From B30-G6 sp964633115 (GTDB taxonomy: Bacteria; Desulfobacterota; Desulfobacteria; Desulfobacterales; B30-G6): a DNA stretch of 64,000 nt. Every line of letters starts with the position of its first letter. Positions within the stretch are counted from its first letter, which is position 1. This document shows positions 59,331-64,000 of this stretch, piece by piece. The stretch is from the NCBI GenBank assembly GCA_964633115.1, contig CAZWEO010000007.1, positions 14,995 to 78,994 on the forward strand, written 5' to 3'. The notes beneath the pieces were generated by a model. The model was not told the DNA's origin. It saw only the letters and a program-made list of their open reading frames with translations, and did no database searches. A program made the translations under genes and the position numbers.

Positions 59331-59374
59331 ATGAACTTGTCTTTGGGAAGGAGGTGATCCTAATGAGCAACTGA
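59331..59374 (+). promoter_or_regulatory. Leader region with two mini-ORFs and a 13-base anti-16S complement
   Basis: An 8-codon frame (MNLSLGRR, 59331-59357) is preceded by AAAGGAGA. It overlaps AAGGAGGTGATCC (59348-59360), which is fully complementary to the usual 16S rRNA 3' end. The next ATG (59363) opens only a 3-codon frame (MSN). This may be a translational leader or a decayed coding remnant before dctP. Confidence 0.5.
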
Positions 59375-59443
59375 CGTTCAAGGACAAACAGCATGATTCT
59401 CGTATATAAAAACCAACATCATAAAAAAGGGGGTTGAAAAGCT

Positions 59444-60469
59444 ATGAAATTAAAAAATTGGTTAATCGGAGTAGTATTGGTTCTTTTTCTGGTAATTTCG
59501 TTCTCTCTTGAGGCTACTGCTGCTGGGACTAAGTGGAGGATGCAGCATTCATGGGGGGCAGCTGAAAATCACTTTTTTGAACACTATGCCACAATCGTTA
59601 AAGAAATGTCTGGTGGCGAAATTGAAATCAAGGTGTTTGCAGACGGCGAGCTGGTGGACGTGGAAAAGCTATGCGACGCCGTAGCGGCTGGTACGCTTGA
59701 GATGGGACATACGCATCCCGATTATCAGATGGGCTCAGTCCCTGTGGGTGAGCTGGAAAGTGCTCCCTATTTATTTGGTAATTTGAAAGAGGAAATGGCT
59801 GCCATTTACAGGTATGGTTTAGGCGACATCTACAAGGAGGCTTTTGAAAAAAGATACCGTATTAAGGTTCTTGGGTTTCAGGCAGATGACTGCGGTGCCA
59901 TCATGTTTACCAAAGAGGTCAACAGCCTCAAAGACATGAAAGGGCTGAACTTAAACATTCTGGACCCTTATGCTACATTTTTACACGATTTGACAGGCGC
60001 TTCCTCGGTCTATTTGGGAGCTGAGGAACTGTATACAGCCCTTTCCCGAAATGTAATTCAAGGGGTTGAATACGGAGGGGCAAAAGCCATGTATGATATG
60101 TCCCTGCACGAGGTAACAAAGAGTTTCCTTCTCCCCAGACACCAGGTCGCCTATTTCCCCTTTTATTTTATTAACAAAAGAGCATGGGAAAAACTGCCGG
60201 CCAATCAGCAGGCAATTCTTGTGAACGCTGTCCAGGCGAATACGATATACATGGCGTCCTTTTATGCTGAAAAAGAGCAGGAAGCGTTGAAAACCATGGT
60301 GGATAAACATGGCATTAAGGTCACCCACCTGCCGGAAGAGGATGTAAAGACCATTACCAAGAAGTCTGTCGAATGGATTAAGAATGACTTTGCAAAAAGA
60401 GGGCCGTTTTGTAAGAGAGCGGCTGATGCTGTTTTGAAAGCGATGAAAGACTTCGGACGAATCAAGTAA
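59444..60469 (+). CDS. dctP: TRAP transporter substrate-binding protein (DctP family)
   Basis: A 341-residue periplasmic protein with a signal peptide (MKLKNWLIGVVLVLFLVISF, cleavage near ATAAG). The mature start TKWRMQHSWGAAENHF and the segment IQGVEYGGAKAMYDM are DctP-like. The conserved carboxylate-binding Arg of most family members (GLK[ILM]R) is replaced: here residues 167-171 are GLNLN, with Asn171. This suggests a ligand other than an organic acid. The context points to agmatine or putrescine. Confidence 0.85.
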   Translation: MKLKNWLIGVVLVLFLVISFSLEATAAGTKWRMQHSWGAAENHFFEHYATIVKEMSGGEIEIKVFADGELVDVEKLCDAVAAGTLEMGHTHPDYQMGSVPVGELESAPYLFGNLKEEMAAIYRYGLGDIYKEAFEKRYRIKVLGFQADDCGAIMFTKEVNSLKDMKGLNLNILDPYATFLHDLTGASSVYLGAEELYTALSRNVIQGVEYGGAKAMYDMSLHEVTKSFLLPRHQVAYFPFYFINKRAWEKLPANQQAILVNAVQANTIYMASFYAEKEQEALKTMVDKHGIKVTHLPEEDVKTITKKSVEWIKNDFAKRGPFCKRAADAVLKAMKDFGRIK

Positions 60470-60478
60470 AGGAAGGCT

Positions 60479-60510
60479 GGTTTGCAGGTGATAGATATCA
60501 CCTGCAAACC
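60479..60510. repeat. Intercistronic hairpin between dctP and dctQ
   Basis: GGTTTGCAGGTGATA (60479-60493) pairs perfectly with TATCACCTGCAAACC (60496-60510), loop GA. No T-run follows. It could stabilise the upstream dctP transcript so that binding protein exceeds membrane subunits. Confidence 0.85.
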
Positions 60511-60560
60511 CTTATCCGATAGAGGCTGTGTCACAATTTTTATACTAAGGCAGGAACGAA

Positions 60561-61079
60561 ATGGACAAACTAAGAAAAGCTATTCATTTCATGGACAGCT
60601 TAGGCATTGAAGCGGCGAAATGTGTCAAGTGGTTTATCCTCTTTTTTGTGGTTATTACTCTTTTTGATGTGGCGTTAAGATATTTCTTCAAATCTCCGAC
60701 CCTATGGGCCCGTGAACTGGTTGCACTGCTGTTTGGCCCCATGTGGATGCTGACCGGCGCCTACCTCTTAATAACAGATGAGCAGGTACGAATGGATCTG
60801 GTGTTCCACCGTTTCAGTACCAGGAAAAAGGCTGTTTTCGATTTGATCACATTCACGCTTTTTTTCTTTTATTTCGGGGCAATCGTATTCTACGGATGGC
60901 AGGACTGGTGGAGCTGCCTCATTAATAACGAACACTCTAGATCAGTTTGGAGACCTGTGCTGTGGCCTTTCAAATTAGCGATACCTGTAGGTGTTTCCTT
61001 ACTGCTGATTGCAGGGATAGCCAAGTATATTCGCGACTTGTATGTAGCGATTACCGGGAGGGATTGGAATGGGAATTGA
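60561..61079 (+). CDS. dctQ: TRAP transporter small permease subunit (DctQ family)
   Basis: A 172-residue, four-helix membrane protein (FILFFVVITLFDVALRYFFK, LLFGPMWMLTGAYLLITDEQ, LITFTLFFFYFGAIVFYGW, LAIPVGVSLLLIAGIAKYI). The DEQVRMDLVF segment after helix 2 is typical of DctQ. It overlaps dctM by 11 bases. Confidence 0.88.
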   Translation: MDKLRKAIHFMDSLGIEAAKCVKWFILFFVVITLFDVALRYFFKSPTLWARELVALLFGPMWMLTGAYLLITDEQVRMDLVFHRFSTRKKAVFDLITFTLFFFYFGAIVFYGWQDWWSCLINNEHSRSVWRPVLWPFKLAIPVGVSLLLIAGIAKYIRDLYVAITGRDWNGN

Positions 61080-62388
61080 ATGGATAACAATATTATTGTT
61101 TGGCAGTATGTTGCTGTTGCTGCTGACAGGCTTCCCTATAAGCTACGGACTGGGAGGTATCGCCATGGTATTTTCTCTGTGGTTATGGGGGCCGCAATCC
61201 CTTTTCATGGCCTATCTGGCAGCAGTGAGTACGGTGAATTATACTGTTTTGGTTTGTATTCCCATGTTCGTATTCATGGGCATGCTGCTGTATTATTCCG
61301 GCATAGCCGATGACCTCTTTACGACCTTTCAGTATTGGCTGGCTCCTATACCGGGTGGTCTGGCTTCGGCTACAGTGGGTGTTTGCACCATGATTGCCGC
61401 TCTCGTGAGTTCTGAAGCGGCCGGCACGCTCACTATGGGGAGGATCGCTCTCCCCTTAATGCGCAAGCGGGGATATCAAAAAGAAATCGCTACCGGATGC
61501 ATTCAGGCAGGAGCCGCTCTCGGATTTCTTGTCCCGCCAAGCTGCATCGCAATCCTTTATGCCGTTATCGCAAAGGAGTCCATAGGCAGACTCTTCCTTG
61601 GTGGGGCTATACCTGGACTGCTCCTGGCTCTAATGTACATCATTTACATCACGATACGATGCAGTCTCCAACCGCATATCGCCCCCCCCATACCCAAGGA
61701 GGAAAGACCATCACGGAAAGAAAAAATAAAAAGCCTTAAATACCTTATCATGCCGTCTGCCATCATAGTTTCGGTTATCGGAACAATTATGATGGGACTA
61801 ACCACACCTGTTGAGTCCTCTGCGATCGGTGTCTTGGGAGCCATGATTGCTGTTGCGGTTAAAAGGAGGCTTAACCTAAAGCTTATAAGCGACGCGCTTA
61901 TGGATAGTGCAAAGCTTACGGCGATTATGATGTGGATATTCATGGGAGCGATGACGTTTGGTCAAATCTATGATGCGCTGGGAGCCAAGGAGATCATATA
62001 TACAGTGACGCATGCTCTCCCACTTGGGCCGTGGGGCGTTCTGATTATGATACAATTTACCTTCTTCATTTTAGGGATGTTCATGGATGATACCGCGATT
62101 CTGTTCATTACCATGCCTATATATATCCCTATTATCAATGAACTGGGATTCAATCCAATATGGTTTGGCGTTCTTTACATTATCAATATGCAGATGGCCT
62201 ACATGACTCCCCCTTTCGGATACTGCCTGATGTTGATAAAGGGAGTGGTACCGCCGGATATAACAATGGGGGATATATACCGATCAGTCATCCCATTTGT
62301 AATAATACAAGGAGTGGCCCTTGCTCTGATTATGTTATTCCCCGAACTCGTGCTCTGGCTTCCAAGAGTTATGCTTGGGGGAGGATAA
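61069..62388 (+). CDS. dctM: TRAP transporter large permease subunit (DctM family)
   Basis: A 439-residue protein with about twelve hydrophobic segments. Features are LLLLTGFPISYGLGGIAMV, MFVFMGMLLYYSGIADDLF, AALVSSEAAGTLTMGRIALP, GAALGFLVPPSCIAILYAVI and the C-terminal TPPFGYCLMLIKGVVP. It is the Na+-driven transport subunit. The P-Q-M order and overlap indicate one operon with the aminotransferase gene. Confidence 0.92.
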   Translation: MGIEWITILLFGSMLLLLLTGFPISYGLGGIAMVFSLWLWGPQSLFMAYLAAVSTVNYTVLVCIPMFVFMGMLLYYSGIADDLFTTFQYWLAPIPGGLASATVGVCTMIAALVSSEAAGTLTMGRIALPLMRKRGYQKEIATGCIQAGAALGFLVPPSCIAILYAVIAKESIGRLFLGGAIPGLLLALMYIIYITIRCSLQPHIAPPIPKEERPSRKEKIKSLKYLIMPSAIIVSVIGTIMMGLTTPVESSAIGVLGAMIAVAVKRRLNLKLISDALMDSAKLTAIMMWIFMGAMTFGQIYDALGAKEIIYTVTHALPLGPWGVLIMIQFTFFILGMFMDDTAILFITMPIYIPIINELGFNPIWFGVLYIINMQMAYMTPPFGYCLMLIKGVVPPDITMGDIYRSVIPFVIIQGVALALIMLFPELVLWLPRVMLGGG

Positions 62389-62526
62389 TAACACGCCTGA
62401 TGGATAAAGCTTGGAAGAGGTTGAAGTTTTATTAATATGGGGTCGAAGCGCCGGCAGTTACGGGGAACGCCTCCGTAACCACCTGTGAATCGAACACAAC
62501 GCCTGCATAGAAATAATTAGAAATAA

Positions 62527-63627
62527 ATGTCAACAACGTTGAGCAGTACACCCCGTGAAAACGGCTTCCGGATGCCCGGTGAATTTGAACCCCACCAGGG
62601 CTGTTGGATGCTGTGGCCGGAGCGGTGCGATACCTGGCGGCTTGGAGCGAAGCCAGCCCAAAAGGCATTTGTGGATGTAGCTGCCGGCATTTCGGCTTTC
62701 GAGCCGGTGTCAGTTGGCGTTTCCCATCAGCAGTATGAAAATGCCAGGTATTTATTGCCGGATGATATTCGTGTGGTGGAATTGTCAAGCAACGACGCCT
62801 GGATGCGGGATGTGGGCCCCACGTTCGTGGTGAACGGCTCAGGTGAACTGCGCGGCGTTGACTGGCAGTTCAATGCATGGGGCGGGTTGCAGGGCGGGAT
62901 CTATTTTCCATGGGACCAGGATGAACAGGTCGCCCGGAAAGTGTTGCAAATGGAAAGCGCGGACCGTTATCGCGCTCCGCTGGTGCTTGAAGGTGGGTCG
63001 ATACACGTGGATGGGCAGGGGACCCTGATCACTACCAAAGAGTGCCTGCTCAATCCAAACCGCAACCCGGATCTTACCCAGGTAGAAATAGAATACTACC
63101 TTCGGGACTATCTGAACGTCGAAAAATTCATCTGGATTGATGAAGGTGTCTACATGGACGAAACCAACGGACATGTGGACAACCTGTGTTGTTTTATTCG
63201 ACCAGGTGAAGTTCTCTTGCTCTGGACAGACGATCACGAAGATCCCCAGTATAAAATTTCAAAAGCTGCTTACGATATTTTATCAACGTCAGAAGATGCA
63301 AAAAGGAGAACGCTCAAGGTCCACAAAATCCATCAGCCAGGGCCTCTCTATTTAACTGAATCTGAACAAGAAGGTCTTGATTGCAGTGAAACGGCTCACC
63401 CCAGAAAAACGGGTGACCGGTTGGCCGGGTCCTATGTCAATTTTTACATCGCCAACCAAGGCGTAATTGCACCGATTTTCGACGATCCTTTTGACAAGCC
63501 AGCCCTGGAAATGTTGACGTCCCTTTTTCCCGACCACAAGATAGTTGGCATCCCTGCCCGCGAGATATTACTGGGTGGTGGCAATATCCATTGTATCACC
63601 CAGCAACAGCCAATGGCCCACTTCTGA
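62527..63627 (+). CDS. aguA: Agmatine deiminase
   Basis: A 366-residue guanidino-group modifying enzyme. Recognised motifs are GFRMPGEFEPHQGCWMLWPE (N-terminus), NDAWMRDVGPTFVVN, VLEGGSIHVDGQGTL, NGHVDNLCCFIRPGEVLL and the active-site Cys356 in GGGNIHCITQQQP. It converts agmatine to N-carbamoylputrescine and ammonia. The expected partner, N-carbamoylputrescine amidase (AguB), is not seen in the window. No clear Shine-Dalgarno precedes the ATG. It follows the TRAP genes by 138 bases. Confidence 0.93.
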   Translation: MSTTLSSTPRENGFRMPGEFEPHQGCWMLWPERCDTWRLGAKPAQKAFVDVAAGISAFEPVSVGVSHQQYENARYLLPDDIRVVELSSNDAWMRDVGPTFVVNGSGELRGVDWQFNAWGGLQGGIYFPWDQDEQVARKVLQMESADRYRAPLVLEGGSIHVDGQGTLITTKECLLNPNRNPDLTQVEIEYYLRDYLNVEKFIWIDEGVYMDETNGHVDNLCCFIRPGEVLLLWTDDHEDPQYKISKAAYDILSTSEDAKRRTLKVHKIHQPGPLYLTESEQEGLDCSETAHPRKTGDRLAGSYVNFYIANQGVIAPIFDDPFDKPALEMLTSLFPDHKIVGIPAREILLGGGNIHCITQQQPMAHF

Positions 63628-63714
63628 GAACCGGGAATGGATAGTTTACATCAGCGAATCACAACAAATTGAAAACACGAAATAGATAAATTATCGACGA
63701 AAAGGAAGAAGTTC

Positions 63715-64000
63715 ATGGAAGATATTATACGTTTGGTAAAAGATAGAGATCCGGATCAGCCGGAATTTCACCAGGCTGTAAGTGAAGTTATGGAATCCAT
63801 AAAACCGGTAATAGATCAGAATCCGGAATATCGCCAATCCAAAGTACTGGAACGGATTGTCGAGCCGGAGCGGGTTATCATGTTCCGCGTGCCTTGGATG
63901 GATGATCGTGGTGAAGTTCACGTTAACCGGGGGTTTCGCATCGAGATGAACAGCGCCATCGGGCCGTATAAGGGAGGACTGCGCTTCCATCCTTCGGTTA
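63715..64000 (+). CDS. gdhA: NADP-type glutamate dehydrogenase, N-terminal part (3' end outside window)
   Basis: The first 95 residues are visible: VKDRDPDQPEFHQAVSEVME, then RVPWMDDRGEVHVNRGFRIE and NSAIGPYKGGLRFHPSV, which is the start of the hexameric glutamate dehydrogenase family (about 450 residues). The frame is open at the window end. AAAGGAAG precedes the ATG by about 8 bases. It could recycle the glutamate formed by the aminotransferase to 2-oxoglutarate, or assimilate ammonia released by the deiminase. Confidence 0.92.
   Translation, partial: MEDIIRLVKDRDPDQPEFHQAVSEVMESIKPVIDQNPEYRQSKVLERIVEPERVIMFRVPWMDDRGEVHVNRGFRIEMNSAIGPYKGGLRFHPSV

Noticed and set aside
59331..59374. Arg-codon attenuator for the polyamine operon
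   Set aside because: The two AGG codons are part of the strong Shine-Dalgarno sequence, and no terminator/antiterminator pair was seen, so I keep only the leader observation.
57921..63627. Arginine deiminase (ADI) pathway
   Set aside because: The deiminase motifs are those of agmatine deiminase, and no carbamoyltransferase or carbamate kinase gene is present.
1..64000. CRISPR arrays, tRNA and rRNA genes
   Set aside because: No direct repeats with uniform spacers, no cloverleaf-like segments with GGTTCGA-type arms in a proper context, and no rRNA-like stretches were recognised by eye.

Overview
The window looks like a chromosomal segment of a Gram-negative Desulfobacterota (deltaproteobacterial, Desulfobacterales-like) bacterium. 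The reasons are: LpxI instead of LpxH in the lipid A cluster; a separate F0-only operon (AtpZ, AtpI, AtpB, AtpE); the order yicC-remA-gmk-rlmB; DUF4416 and DUF2232 genes; a TRAP transporter; and intergenic spacers full of degenerate repeats. This taxonomic reading is inference. I saw no rRNA, tRNA or CRISPR array.

Layout. Positions 1-7357 (+) hold lipid A synthesis and flipping: lpxD (5' cut), fabZ, lpxA, lpxI, a Gfo/Idh/MocA oxidoreductase, lpxB, msbA. Positions 7379-9753 (-) hold two lipid-linked glycosyltransferase genes. Positions 9990-15913 (+) continue LPS work: lptF, lptG, lpxK, a late acyltransferase, a DUF6165 protein and a GT9 heptosyltransferase. Positions 16330-29775 are a surface-polysaccharide island: a leftward GT4/VTC/DUF4956/CotH operon, a GT4, a kinase-GT9 fusion, two CDP-glycerol-type transferases with a cytidylyltransferase-like gene, and hldE-gmhA-hldD for ADP-heptose. 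GmhB and the Kdo genes are not in the window.

Positions 30000-42000 (+) are mostly housekeeping: Trm112, DUF4416, YicC, RemA, Gmk, RlmB, Icd, ComF, PgeF, then a GT2, an O-antigen ligase-like protein, PyrK and the F0 genes. Positions 41982-54428 are information processing: uvrA, a divergent DnaA homologue, a small Cys-rich protein, suhB, hflX, and the leftward rpsF-rpsR-DUF2232-rplI-dnaB cluster. Ribosomal protein S6 carries a long acidic repetitive tail.

Positions 54429-56640 are an accessory patch: a DUF4143 ATPase behind a 62-bp palindrome, and remnants of a transposase and an integrase. From 57028 to the end lies a probable polyamine-catabolism locus: TetR regulator, putrescine-type aminotransferase, TRAP transporter P-Q-M, agmatine deiminase and the start of glutamate dehydrogenase. 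Matching palindromic operators lie before tetR and before the aminotransferase gene. The TRAP binding protein lacks the arginine that normally grips carboxylate ligands, which fits a cationic substrate.

Across the window, several short dispersed repeat families fill the spacers. The most regular is a palindrome of the form AAAATAAAATC-loop-GATTTTATTTT, which repeatedly coincides with stop codons or sits directly before start sites.
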